Assembly (NCBI GenBank): GCA_002390745.1
Contig: DGQK01000031.1
Location: 18,512-82,511 of the forward strand
Length of the DNA: 64,000 nucleotides
Origin: Bacteroidetes bacterium UBA4416
GTDB lineage: Bacteria; Bacteroidota; Bacteroidia; B-17B0; Aurantibacillaceae
Direction of reading: 5' to 3'
Under the pieces are notes generated by a model. It was not told the origin of the DNA. It did no database searches and saw only the letters and a program-made list of their open reading frames with translations. Below, piece by piece: positions 49,527 through 57,360 of the stretch. The position numbers and the translations under genes are program-made. Position 1 is the stretch's first letter, and each line of letters begins with the position of its first letter.

Positions 49527-50009
49527 CTAAACAATCTTTTTCAACCGCTCCGTAATCTCTAACACGGCCGGGCACACCATCGTATTGCGGTAAGTAAGGT
49601 CTAAGATCTGCTCCATGCGCTTCCGGTCAGTATGGGGATATTCGCGGCAGGCATTGGGCCTGGCCTCATACACCGAGCAATAATTATCCGCTCCGAGAAA
49701 AGGGCAGGGCGCTTGTGTGAGTACATAATCCTTGTCCTCATCAATGCGGAGGTATTTGCCGATGAACTCGCCCGGCTTCATGCGCAGGTGCTTCGCAAGG
49801 CGCTCCACATCGCGGTTGTAGAAGATAGGGGACGTTGTTTTGCAGCAGTTGGCGCAGGCCAGGCAATCCACCTCTTCAAACACGTCCTCATGCAATTGAT
49901 GGAATTTATCGTCGAGGTTCTTCGGTTTGCTGCGCTTCAGCTTGTCATAAAAAGCCCTGTTCTCTTTCTTAAGAGTGGACGCTTTTTGATTATGTTTTTG
50001 TAAATCCAA
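49527..50009 (-). CDS. YkgJ family cysteine-cluster protein
   Basis: A 160-residue protein of the UPF0153/YkgJ group (zinc- or iron-chelate-binding putative). The cysteine pattern is CLACANCCKTTSP followed by CPFLGADNYCSVYEARPNAC. The N-terminal ~45 residues are basic and helical. Function is not established. It lies 6 bp behind truB on the same strand and is probably co-transcribed; the 3' end converges with dut (21 bp apart). Confidence 0.88.
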   Translation of the reverse strand: MDLQKHNQKASTLKKENRAFYDKLKRSKPKNLDDKFHQLHEDVFEEVDCLACANCCKTTSPIFYNRDVERLAKHLRMKPGEFIGKYLRIDEDKDYVLTQAPCPFLGADNYCSVYEARPNACREYPHTDRKRMEQILDLTYRNTMVCPAVLEITERLKKIV

Positions 50010-50015
50010 CCGAAA

Positions 50016-50744
50016 TTACAGGGTAGTGGAACCGGAAAGTTGTTGATTGGCAGAAGCAATAAACTCCTCAGGAGTTTGCGCATCCTCCAGCGAGAAATGC
50101 CCGATTTTAGTGCGGCAGAGCGAATCCAGGTAGGCGCCGCTGTTGAGCGCCAGGCCAAAGTCGCGGGCAATGCTGCGGATATAGGTTCCTTTCGTGCAGG
50201 CAATGCGGAAGCCTACCAGAGGCAGTTCGCAGGACGTTATCTCAAAGTCCAGGATCTCGATCGGGCGCGCCTTCAGCTCGATTTCTTCGCCCGCGCGTGC
50301 CAGCGTGTAGAGGCGCTTGCCGTCTACGCGCACCGCGCTGAACATGGGAGGTACCTGCTCCTGTTTGCCGATGAAGGACCTGGCCGTTTCAAGGATCAGC
50401 TCCTTGCTGATATGTTCCGTTGGAAAGGTCTGGTCTACAGGCTTCTCTTTATCGTAGCAGGGAGTGGTGGCGCCAATAAAAAAGGTACCGGTATATTCTT
50501 TTGGCAGGTCCTGGAAGGAGGAGATCTCCTTGGTTTTTTTGCCGGTGCAGATAATGAGCAGGCCAGTGGCCAGGGGATCGAGCGTACCGGCATGACCGAT
50601 CTTGAGGTGTACGTACTTACCGTCGAGCAGCAGCGAAGGATGGCGTTTCAGCGCATGCTTCAGTTTGTTTACCGCCTGGAAGGAAGACCAGGTGTAAGGC
50701 TTGTTGATGAGGAGAAGCTCTCCGCTGCGGTAATCGGGTGTCAT
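50016..50744 (-). CDS. truB: tRNA pseudouridine(55) synthase
   Basis: A 242-residue enzyme that converts U55 in the T-loop of tRNAs to pseudouridine. The catalytic aspartate is Asp56 in GHAGTLDPLATGLL; also KPYTWSSFQAVNKLK, YTGTFFIGATTPCYD and RIACTKGTYIRSIARDFG. A TTG three codons upstream (50753) is in frame, but ATG 50744 gives the family start. The -7 box TATCTTTGCAG (50758-50748) overlaps that TTG, so 50744 is right and the mRNA is nearly leaderless. Confidence 0.95.
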   Translation of the reverse strand: MTPDYRSGELLLINKPYTWSSFQAVNKLKHALKRHPSLLLDGKYVHLKIGHAGTLDPLATGLLIICTGKKTKEISSFQDLPKEYTGTFFIGATTPCYDKEKPVDQTFPTEHISKELILETARSFIGKQEQVPPMFSAVRVDGKRLYTLARAGEEIELKARPIEILDFEITSCELPLVGFRIACTKGTYIRSIARDFGLALNSGAYLDSLCRTKIGHFSLEDAQTPEEFIASANQQLSGSTTL

Positions 50745-50747
50745 AGC

Positions 50748-50758
50748 CTGCAAAGATA
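50748..50758 (-). promoter_or_regulatory. -7 promoter box of truB
   Basis: The minus strand reads TATCTTTGCAG, containing TATCTTTG (TAnnTTTG). The TTTG ends 6 nt before the truB ATG, so the transcript would start at or near the start codon. Confidence 0.55.
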
Positions 50759-50900
50759 GCGGTTTTTGCCGATTCAGCAGCCTATCCTGTTAAACCCGGG
50801 GCCTTGTCAGGGGAATGACTTTTTTAAGAATACGATCGGCTTCGTGAAAAGAGTTACAGGTTCGCCGAATGAGCGTTATATTTATAATCCCCACAAAGGC

Positions 50901-51773
50901 ATGTTGATGGCTGCACCGATCCCCGTTCATACACTTACAGATCATGGAGAAAGCTCCGTCATGGTGAGGCGCCTGAGCCGCTACGGCGGCATTGATATGG
51001 AGGAGCGCCATCGTCACAGCTATTACGAGATCCTGTTGTTCGATCAGGCGGGCGGTACGAATAGGATCGACTTTGAGGAATATCCCGTACAGGCGCAAAG
51101 CATTCATTTTATTTTCCCGGGGCAGATCCATGCCCTCAACCGGAATAAGGATACCGACGGATACCTGGTTACTTTTACCAAAGATTTTATGGCCCTTAAT
51201 GGCGGGAACCTGGCGGTTCTGAATGATTTTCCGGCTTTTAATAAAACCGCTCCGGCCGTACTGCATGCGTCGCCTGGCGATTTCGCGGGGATCTTCGGCC
51301 TGGTTCAATTCATGGAGCAGGAAGTGAGGCAGATCGCACATTACAAGGAAGGGCTTCTGGCAGCATACATCCAGGCCCTGCTCATCAAATGCAAAGCGCT
51401 GGTTATCGATACCGTGGATTACCGCCGCAACGACGAAAGCGCGCAACAGCTCATCCAGCGCTTCAACCAGCTATTGGAGAGGAAGTTTACCAAATTTCAT
51501 AAGGTCAATGAATATGCCAATCAGCTGGGTCTTACCCCTAACCATTTAAGCGACAGCCTGAAAAAAATCAGCGGGAAAACGGCCGGAGAGCTGATCCACC
51601 AGCGGATCATCCTGGAAGCGAAACGCCTGCTCCTGCATTCATCGTCGGCTACAAAGGAAATCGCGTACCAGCTGGGCTTCAACGATCCCTCTTACTTCAG
51701 CCGCTTCTTCAAAGCCAATACGGGCGCGTCGCCGGAGAATTTCCGTAAGGAGATCCGGCACAGCTACCGCTAA
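50901..51773 (+). CDS. AraC family transcriptional regulator
   Basis: A 290-residue regulator. The N-terminal ~150 residues are a cupin-type sensor domain (MEERHRHSYYEILLFDQAGG, SIHFIFPGQIHAL). The C-terminal ~100 residues are the AraC double helix-turn-helix, with KVNEYANQLGLTPNHLSDSL and EIAYQLGFNDPSYFSRFFK. The frame is open from 50766, but ATG 50901 or 50907 (MAAPIPVHTL) fits related proteins better. Divergent from truB, convergent with ribBA. Target genes are unknown. Confidence 0.88.
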   Translation: MLMAAPIPVHTLTDHGESSVMVRRLSRYGGIDMEERHRHSYYEILLFDQAGGTNRIDFEEYPVQAQSIHFIFPGQIHALNRNKDTDGYLVTFTKDFMALNGGNLAVLNDFPAFNKTAPAVLHASPGDFAGIFGLVQFMEQEVRQIAHYKEGLLAAYIQALLIKCKALVIDTVDYRRNDESAQQLIQRFNQLLERKFTKFHKVNEYANQLGLTPNHLSDSLKKISGKTAGELIHQRIILEAKRLLLHSSSATKEIAYQLGFNDPSYFSRFFKANTGASPENFRKEIRHSYR

Positions 51774-51790
51774 GCACAAGGGGCTTAGGC

Positions 51791-52996
51791 CTAAAAGCTG
51801 TGGCCCATTTTATCTTTCTTGGTCTGGATGTATTTTTCGTTGTGGGGATTGGAAGGAATAACGATCGGAATGTTTTCTGTCACCTCCAGGCCATAGCCTA
51901 TCAGGCCCACGCGCTTCACCGGGTTATTGGTCATCAGCTTCATTTTGCTCACACCCAGATCGCGCAGGATCTGCGCGCCCACGCCATAGTCGCGTTCGTC
52001 CATTTTAAAGCCGAGCTCCAGATTGGCTTCTACCGTATCGAGGCCCTGCTCCTGGAGTTTGTAGGCTTTTAACTTATTCAACAGGCCAATACCGCGGCCT
52101 TCCTGGTTCATGTACACGATCACACCTTTGCCTTCCTTCTCGATCATCTCCATGGCCTTGTGCAGCTGTGGGCCGCAGTCGCAGCGGCAGGAGCCGAAGA
52201 TGTCGCCGGTAACGCAGGAAGAGTGCACCCGCACATATACAGGCTCGTCTTTTTCCCACTCGCCTTTTACCAGGGCAAGATGCTCTTCGCCGTTGGTGTC
52301 TACTTTGTAGTTGATGAGTTTAAAGTTTCCCCACTGGGTAGGCATGTTCACTTCTACCTGGCGGCTCACGATGCTTTCCTTTGCCAGGCGGTAAGAGATC
52401 AGGTCTTTGATGGTCACGATTTTCAGGTCGAACTGCTTAGCGACCTTCACGAGGTCCGGCAGGCGGGCCATGGTGCCATCCTCGTTCAATACTTCTACCA
52501 AAGCGCCGCAAGGCTCAAAGCCTGCCAGGCGTGCAAAATCAATAGTAGCTTCAGTGTGGCCTGTGCGGCGCAAAACACCGCCGGTTTTAGCAATGAGCGG
52601 AAAGATATGCCCGGGACGGCCAAAATCCGCCGCCTTCATGTCGGGGTCGATCAGGGCCTGAACCGTTTTGGCGCGGTCATAGGCCGAAATGCCCGTCGTG
52701 CAGCCATGACCCAGCAGGTCGATGGAAACTGTAAAGGCTGTTTCGTGCAAGGCCGTGTTGGAAGTCACCATCAGCTCCAGCTTCAGCTCCCTGGCACGCT
52801 CTTCGGTCACAGCGGCGCAGATGAGGCCGCGGCCATGCGTGGCCATAAAATTAATCACCTCCGGAGTAATGTTGCGTGCGGCGGTTAAGAAGTCGCCTTC
52901 GTTCTCGCGGTCTTCATCATCTACCACAATAATCACTTTACCGGCTTTGATGTCGGCAATTGCTTCTTCGATTGTATTGACTTGTATTGTTTCCAT
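51791..52996 (-). CDS. ribBA: Bifunctional 3,4-dihydroxy-2-butanone 4-phosphate synthase / GTP cyclohydrolase II
   Basis: A 401-residue fusion catalysing the two entry steps of riboflavin synthesis. N-terminal RibB domain (~1-205): DDEDRENEGDFL, MATHGRGLICAA, HTEATIDFARLAG. C-terminal RibA domain (~210-401): the zinc-binding CVTGDIFGSCRCDCG, YMNQEGRGIGL and LMTNNPVKRVGL. The start is ATG 52996 (METIQVNTIEEA), not the more upstream in-frame codon, which lies in a repeat. A TAGATTTGCAG box (53013-53003) directly precedes it. No FMN riboswitch is seen. Confidence 0.97.
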   Translation of the reverse strand: METIQVNTIEEAIADIKAGKVIIVVDDEDRENEGDFLTAARNITPEVINFMATHGRGLICAAVTEERARELKLELMVTSNTALHETAFTVSIDLLGHGCTTGISAYDRAKTVQALIDPDMKAADFGRPGHIFPLIAKTGGVLRRTGHTEATIDFARLAGFEPCGALVEVLNEDGTMARLPDLVKVAKQFDLKIVTIKDLISYRLAKESIVSRQVEVNMPTQWGNFKLINYKVDTNGEEHLALVKGEWEKDEPVYVRVHSSCVTGDIFGSCRCDCGPQLHKAMEMIEKEGKGVIVYMNQEGRGIGLLNKLKAYKLQEQGLDTVEANLELGFKMDERDYGVGAQILRDLGVSKMKLMTNNPVKRVGLIGYGLEVTENIPIVIPSNPHNEKYIQTKKDKMGHSF

Positions 52997-53002
52997 TTTG
53001 CG

Positions 53003-53013
53003 CTGCAAATCTA
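53003..53013 (-). promoter_or_regulatory. -7 promoter box of ribBA
   Basis: The minus strand reads TAGATTTGCAG, containing TAGATTTG (TAnnTTTG), whose last base is 10 nt before the ribBA ATG. The transcript would have a leader of only a few nucleotides. Confidence 0.5.
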
Positions 53014-53044
53014 AGTATAATATCTTCTGTTGGTTAATAATATT

Positions 53045-53108
53045 TGGGGCGTGCCCCCGCGAAAAGAGGCGGCGGGGTCGGGCTATCACTCCTCACGCCA
53101 TGGCGTGA
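53045..53108 (-). repeat. Dispersed repeat family R2, copy 2 (partial)
   Basis: On the minus strand GCGTGAGGAGTGATAGCCCG, then a hairpin CCCCGCCGCCTC...GCGGGGG and CACGCCCC. This matches the second half of the R2 element at 9841-9927 (GTGATAGCCCGGCCC ... ACACGCCC). It lies upstream of ribBA. Confidence 0.6.
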
Positions 53109-53190
53109 TTGCCAAAAAGGCAGCAAAAAAGTATTTCCGTTCTATCCCTGCCCGACTTCGTCATTGTATACGGTCTTCACGCAAATAAAC

Positions 53191-53655
53191 TTACTCTCCA
53201 AACAATTCTTTCACCACTTTTGTTCGGTACCTGAAAATGTCTTCAATGCGTTTCCTTACAAAGAGGCTGTGGGCGATGGTTCCGAGGAAGCCGAAGGGCA
53301 GCACGTAATGCACCTCATCGTACATGTCGGTGCCGTTGGGAGTGGCAATGAAGCTGTGCTTGTGATGCCAGAGCCTGTAAGGGCCGAAGCGTTGCTCATC
53401 GATGAAATAATGGCCGTCCACAACATGGGTAATTTCCGTCATCCATTTCACGCGGATCCCAAAGAGGGGCGTGAGGGTGTAGGTGATGATCTGCCCGGGG
53501 TACATGCTTTCCCCGTCTTTTTTGTCGGAGGTTACCGTGAAATTCATATTGGCAGGCGTGATCTTCTGCAAATTATTGGGCGAGGAGAAAAAGGCCCAGG
53601 CTTCATTTAAAGAAATTGGTAAATGTTGCCTGCTTTTGATGGAATAGAATTGCAT
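53191..53655 (-). CDS. SRPBCC superfamily protein
   Basis: A 154-residue START/Bet v1-like (SRPBCC) protein. The opening SRQHLPISLNEAWAFFSSPN and NLQKITPANMNF, then ITYTLTPLFGIRVKWMTEIT and FRYRTKVVKELFG at the end, follow the polyketide-cyclase-like subgroup. A hydrophobic ligand is expected but unknown. Divergent from the Nudix gene with only 41 bp between starts. Confidence 0.85.
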   Translation of the reverse strand: MQFYSIKSRQHLPISLNEAWAFFSSPNNLQKITPANMNFTVTSDKKDGESMYPGQIITYTLTPLFGIRVKWMTEITHVVDGHYFIDEQRFGPYRLWHHKHSFIATPNGTDMYDEVHYVLPFGFLGTIAHSLFVRKRIEDIFRYRTKVVKELFGE

Positions 53656-53661
53656 ATCAAT

Positions 53662-53673
53662 TATCTTTACAGC
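53662..53673 (+). promoter_or_regulatory. Putative -7 box of the Nudix hydrolase gene
   Basis: TATCTTTACAGC, identical to the box at 54510-54521 upstream of the methyltransferase-glycosyltransferase gene. It lies 24 nt before the ATG at 53697. Confidence 0.4.
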
Positions 53674-53696
53674 TTACGACAATTATCGGGGGGACA

Positions 53697-54320
53697 ATGT
53701 TTGACGAATTTATTGCGAATTTAAAAATAAAACTGCAGCAGCCTTTGCCGGGCATGGATGCACAGTTTGAGATGGCGCATGTAAAGCGGGAGAAGATCCT
53801 GGAAAACATGCCGGAAGCTTCTGTTTACAGACCCAGCGCAGTACTCATCGTTACCTATCCCAATGAGCGTAACGAGCCCATCCTGCTGCTGATTGAGCGT
53901 GTGACATATAACGGCTATCACAGCGGGCAGATCGCCTTGCCCGGCGGAAAGGCCGATCCTGAAGATGTGAGCCTGGAGGCGACAGCCCTGCGCGAGTTCT
54001 TCGAAGAAACGGGTAGCGATGCCAGCCCCGAGATCATCGGCAAGCTCACGCCCGTCTATATTCCCGTGAGCAAGTTCGTGGTTCACCCATTTGTAGCTTT
54101 TCTGAATCAGCGCCCACAATTCAGCATCAGCGAGCGGGAAGTGCAGCAGCTCATCGAATGGCCGCTGTCAGCCCTGGTCATGCCCGAAACGGTTAAAGAA
54201 ACCGTTGTGGAGCCAACTCCCGGCCTGAAACTCAAAACCCCTTACTTCGACATCAGCGAAAAGATCCTGTGGGGGGCCACCGCTATGATTATGAATGAGT
54301 TGAAGTGGGTGGTGAAGTGA
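53697..54320 (+). CDS. Nudix hydrolase, CoA pyrophosphatase-like
   Basis: A 207-residue Nudix enzyme. The UPF0035-type sequence PSAVLIVTYPNERNEPILLL and YHSGQIALPGGKADPEDVSL precedes the Nudix box end ALREFFEETGSD. LTPVYIPVSKFVVHPFVAFL follows. This is the CoA/NUDT7-like subgroup, which cleaves coenzyme A or related diphosphates. Full family length. An R2 repeat lies directly downstream. Confidence 0.92.
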   Translation: MFDEFIANLKIKLQQPLPGMDAQFEMAHVKREKILENMPEASVYRPSAVLIVTYPNERNEPILLLIERVTYNGYHSGQIALPGGKADPEDVSLEATALREFFEETGSDASPEIIGKLTPVYIPVSKFVVHPFVAFLNQRPQFSISEREVQQLIEWPLSALVMPETVKETVVEPTPGLKLKTPYFDISEKILWGATAMIMNELKWVVK

Positions 54321-54344
54321 CTTTAGCATGAGGCATGCGAGCGG

Positions 54345-54434
54345 AAATCTCCTGTCCTGAATACTTTCGGACGGGAATTGGAGCGGGCAGCCCGGCCCTT
54401 CCGCGCCGTTCTTTGGCGGAAGGGACAGGCCCAA
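54345..54434 (+). repeat. Dispersed repeat family R2, copy 3
   Basis: Starts GCGAGCGGAAATCTCCTGTC and ends GGGACAGGCCC. It aligns with 9841-9927 through GGAAATCTCC, the GTCC...GGACGGGAATTG hairpin and AGCCCGGCCC. The terminal variable hairpin is longer here (CTTCCGC/GCGGAAG). Confidence 0.65.
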
Positions 54435-54509
54435 TGATCTGATTAAGTGACCTACCGGCCCTATAATTCAACCCTCTTTTCCAGGCATCCCGTAATTCAT
54501 TTAAATTAA

Positions 54510-54521
54510 TATCTTTACAGC
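54510..54521 (+). promoter_or_regulatory. Putative -7 box of the methyltransferase-glycosyltransferase gene
   Basis: TATCTTTACAGC, 17 nt before the TTG start at 54538 and identical to 53662-53673. Confidence 0.4.
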
Positions 54522-54537
54522 CTCTAAAAAGAACCTT

Positions 54538-55956
54538 TTGCAAAACATCAAGGAATATTTTAACCAGCTGGCGTCTAAACGAAAAAAACGTGGGATCACG
54601 AATTACTATTGGAAGGAAATTACCAATTACTGTAATTATTTTTCGCACGAAGACAGCTCGGTTCTTGAGATCGGTTGCGGAAGCGGCGACCTGCTGGCAG
54701 GTATTGCCGGCAGCACCAAAACAGGCATCGATTTCAGCGAAGAGCAGATTGCCTGGGCAAAGGAGAAACACAAGGATAAGAACATCGAGTTCCTGGTGAT
54801 GGATGCCAATAACATCCAGCTCAACCGCACTTATGATTTTATCATCATCAGCAACCTCATCGGTTTTGTGGACGATATCCAGCAGGTATTTGAGCAGGCC
54901 CGGAAAGTATCGCATGCCAATACGAAGATCATTGTGCAGTATTACAATTCGCTATGGGAGCCGATGCTGAAGTTTGCAGAGCTGACGGGCCTTAAAACAA
55001 AAACGCCTACCCAGAACTGGCTCAACTCCAAAGACGTGAACAACCTGTTGTTTGTGTCGGGTTTTGATGTGTACCGCAACAGCAAGCGCTTTATTTTTCC
55101 GTTTTATATTCCGCTGATTGCAGAGATGTTCAACCTGGTGCTGGCCAAGTTTCCCTTCTTCCGTTTTTTCAGCCTAAACACCTATTCTTTTGCCAAGCCT
55201 TTGCCGGCAAGCGAAGAAGCAGATTATAAAACAAAGTATTCCACCACGGTGGTGATCCCTGCCCGCAACGAAAGCGGCAACATTGAGAACGCCATTACGC
55301 GCCTGCCGAAGTTCGGAAAGCACGTGGAAATTATCTTCATTGAAGGGAACAGTACTGACGATACCTGGCAGAAGATCCAGGAGATCCAGCAAAAATACGC
55401 GGCCACGCACGATATCAAAATAGGGCAGCAGAAAGGAAAAGGCAAGGCCGACGCGGTGCGCGAAGGCTATAAGATCGCGACCGGCGATATCCTGATGATC
55501 CTTGATGCCGACTTAACGGTTCCGCCGGAAGACATTCCGAAGTTCTACGATGCCATTGCCGGCAGCAAAGGCGATTTCATCAACGGCACGCGCCTGGTGT
55601 ACCCGATGGACAAAGAAGCGATGCGCTTTTTGAATTACCTGGGCAACCACTTTTTCAGCTGGGCCTTTACCTGGCTGCTGGAGCAGCGCTTTAAAGACAC
55701 GCTGTGCGGCACCAAAGTCATGTTCCGGAAAGACTATATTAAGCTGACCAAAAACAGGAAATATTTCGGGGAGTTTGATCCTTTCGGGGATTTCGATCTC
55801 CTGTTCGGGGCCCATAAGCTGAACCTGAAAATTGTGGAAGTGCCCATCCGCTACAGGGAGCGTACTTACGGAAGCACCAATATTTCCCGCTTCAAGCATG
55901 GCCTGATCCTCCTGCGCATGTGCGCTTTTGCCAGCAGAAAGTGCAAGTTCATTTAA
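54538..55956 (+). CDS. Fused class I SAM methyltransferase and family 2 glycosyltransferase
   Basis: A 472-residue two-domain enzyme. N-terminal methyltransferase (~1-210) with SAM motif I SSVLEIGCGSGDLLAGI and FIIISNLIGFVDD. C-terminal GT2 domain (~222-472) with TTVVIPARNESGNIENAI, EIIFIEGNSTDDTW, MILDADLTVPPED (the metal-binding DxD) and FKDTLCGTKVMFRKDY, similar to dolichol-phosphate-mannose synthases without a membrane tail. It may methylate and glycosylate one lipid or glycan acceptor. Start is TTG 54538, since no ATG precedes the conserved part. Confidence 0.9.
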   Translation: MQNIKEYFNQLASKRKKRGITNYYWKEITNYCNYFSHEDSSVLEIGCGSGDLLAGIAGSTKTGIDFSEEQIAWAKEKHKDKNIEFLVMDANNIQLNRTYDFIIISNLIGFVDDIQQVFEQARKVSHANTKIIVQYYNSLWEPMLKFAELTGLKTKTPTQNWLNSKDVNNLLFVSGFDVYRNSKRFIFPFYIPLIAEMFNLVLAKFPFFRFFSLNTYSFAKPLPASEEADYKTKYSTTVVIPARNESGNIENAITRLPKFGKHVEIIFIEGNSTDDTWQKIQEIQQKYAATHDIKIGQQKGKGKADAVREGYKIATGDILMILDADLTVPPEDIPKFYDAIAGSKGDFINGTRLVYPMDKEAMRFLNYLGNHFFSWAFTWLLEQRFKDTLCGTKVMFRKDYIKLTKNRKYFGEFDPFGDFDLLFGAHKLNLKIVEVPIRYRERTYGSTNISRFKHGLILLRMCAFASRKCKFI

Positions 55957-55994
55957 AACAATCATGGAGTTGGAGTTGTTCGTTTAATGAGCTG

Positions 55995-56155
55995 GAAGCC
56001 ATCTCAAAAATACCTGTTGCCTCTTTGCGCGCCTTTTCCATTCATGCTTCGTTTCTTTTCTAGCCCAGACTACAAGAGTATGAGCTTCGAAAAGAGCCTC
56101 GCCTGAATGAAAAATCCTGCGCAAATAGCCTAAAACCTATTTATGAGATAGCTTC
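55995..56155. repeat. MITE-like palindromic element
   Basis: A 161-bp element whose two halves are an imperfect inverted repeat over about 70 bp. The left end GAAGCCATCTCAAAAATA matches the reverse complement of the right end, GAAGCTATCTCATAAATA. Further matching blocks are TTTGCGC, CATTCA/TGAATG and TCTTTTC/GAAAAGA. The centre near 56070-56080 forms the loop. It has no coding capacity and no obvious target-site duplication. It looks like a non-autonomous transposable element or a structured repeat. Confidence 0.7.
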
Positions 56156-56239
56156 TATTGAATTGGTGATTTCTTTGTAACTTTATTACATCATTTTTTA
56201 ACTCATCAATTCTTTCATTCTCCAACTCATCAACTGAAC

Positions 56240-56707
56240 ATGGAACGCATCTGGATCTATACCATCAGCCAATTATTACCGGAAGAGCAGCTTAGGCAAT
56301 TGAGACAACGCTGCCAGGATTTTGTAAGCACCTGGACGGCCCACGAGGTAAGCCTCGACGCCTCTTTCGAACTTTATAAAAACCGGTTTCTCATCTTTAA
56401 GGTAAATGAAGCGAGCTACAATGCCAGCGGCTGTAGCATCGATAAGCAGCTACGCCTGGTGAAGGAGCTGGAACAGCAATTCTCCGTAGAGCTCCTGAAC
56501 CGTTTGCTGGTAGCCTATGAAAAAGGGGAGGAGGTGCTTGTTGTGAAAGCGTCGGAGATCGCCGGCTTATTGAATGCCGGTAGCATTACCGAAAACACGC
56601 TTGTGTTCGACAATACCATCACCACCTCTGCCGACCTTGCCGTAAATTGGAAAAAGCCGTTGAAGGAAACTTACCTTTCGAAGTACCTCGTAAAAAGTAA
56701 AGCATAA
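56240..56707 (+). CDS. Conserved hypothetical protein of Bacteroidota
   Basis: A 155-residue cytoplasmic protein: RIWIYTISQLLPEEQLRQLR, FVSTWTAHEVSLDASFELYK, FLIFKVNEASYNASGCSID. Relatives are sometimes labelled 'ABC transporter ATPase', yet no Walker A, signature or Walker B motif occurs here, so that name is unfounded. The conserved WTAHxVxLDASFEL and ASGCSID blocks suggest a small alpha/beta domain; function unknown. It ends directly at the start of the P460-type gene (no spacer), so both are co-transcribed. Confidence 0.82.
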   Translation: MERIWIYTISQLLPEEQLRQLRQRCQDFVSTWTAHEVSLDASFELYKNRFLIFKVNEASYNASGCSIDKQLRLVKELEQQFSVELLNRLLVAYEKGEEVLVVKASEIAGLLNAGSITENTLVFDNTITTSADLAVNWKKPLKETYLSKYLVKSKA

Positions 56708-57196
56708 ATGAAAACAGGTATCGCAGCCGCTGTCTTTTCAGGTATTGCATTCCTGTGTCTGGTTTATTCATGTGCCAAAGACCAGGGTCTTAATCCCGAT
56801 CTGGCATTCAGCGACCGTGCCCTGTACGACAGCTGCCGGAATATCCCGGCCTTTAGCTATTATAAAAATGACCCTGCCGCAGTATATTCCGGCGTGCATG
56901 GCCCGCACGGCGCCTTTAAGCTTCGTTTCAATAAAACGGCTTACGCGGCCTTGACCGATAACGGAAAATTGCCGGCTGCCAAAACGTTCCCGGATGGCTC
57001 GCTCATTGTGAAGGACATTCAAAGCAACGGGCAATATGCACTCATGTATAAAAAGAAGGGAAACTGGTTGTGGGCAGAAATCAATGCCGATGGAAGCGTC
57101 GCCTTCAGTACCACCAAGGAGCCAACGGCTACCTGTATTTCCTGCCACAGCCAAAGTGGGCAGCGGGATCTGGCAGTAAGCTTCGCGTTCTATTAA
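56708..57196 (+). CDS. Cytochrome P460-like haem lipoprotein
   Basis: A 162-residue lipoprotein with lipobox FLCLVYSC (Cys22). Residues ~45-140 have the P460 pattern (VYSGVHGPHGAFKLRFNKTA, FPDGSLIVKDI, NWLWAEINADGS). The C-terminus carries a c-type haem site CISCH (143-147) in CISCHSQSGQRDLAVSF. Related P460 proteins oxidise hydroxylamine or bind NO, but that activity is not proven for this short form. It starts on the base after the upstream stop codon. Confidence 0.87.
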   Translation: MKTGIAAAVFSGIAFLCLVYSCAKDQGLNPDLAFSDRALYDSCRNIPAFSYYKNDPAAVYSGVHGPHGAFKLRFNKTAYAALTDNGKLPAAKTFPDGSLIVKDIQSNGQYALMYKKKGNWLWAEINADGSVAFSTTKEPTATCISCHSQSGQRDLAVSFAFY

Positions 57197-57245
57197 TGAG
57201 CATGGAACACGGCGCTTCGTAGGCCAGGCGGATCAGAACAAAACA

Positions 57246-57279
57246 TGTGATGCCGGATATTTCATCCGGCTCTGTCACA
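57246..57279. terminator. Hairpin between convergent P460 and amidohydrolase genes
   Basis: Outer stem TGTGA (57246-57250) with TCACA (57275-57279) and inner stem GCCGGAT (57252-57258) with ATCCGGC (57264-57270). No T-run. It may act as a bidirectional 3'-end structure. Confidence 0.45.
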
Positions 57280-57360
57280 TCAAAAGGTGGCTTCTATCAT
57301 CAGACATTGGATCTTACCGGTGAAACTCCGCATCACCTGTTTTATCCGGGTTCTAATGAA

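Noticed and set aside
52997..53190. FMN riboswitch in front of ribBA
   Set aside because: The promoter box lies 10 nt before the start codon, leaving no room for a riboswitch in the leader. The upstream conserved sequence is the R2 repeat.
56240..56707. ABC transporter ATPase
   Set aside because: The 155-residue protein lacks Walker A, signature and Walker B motifs.
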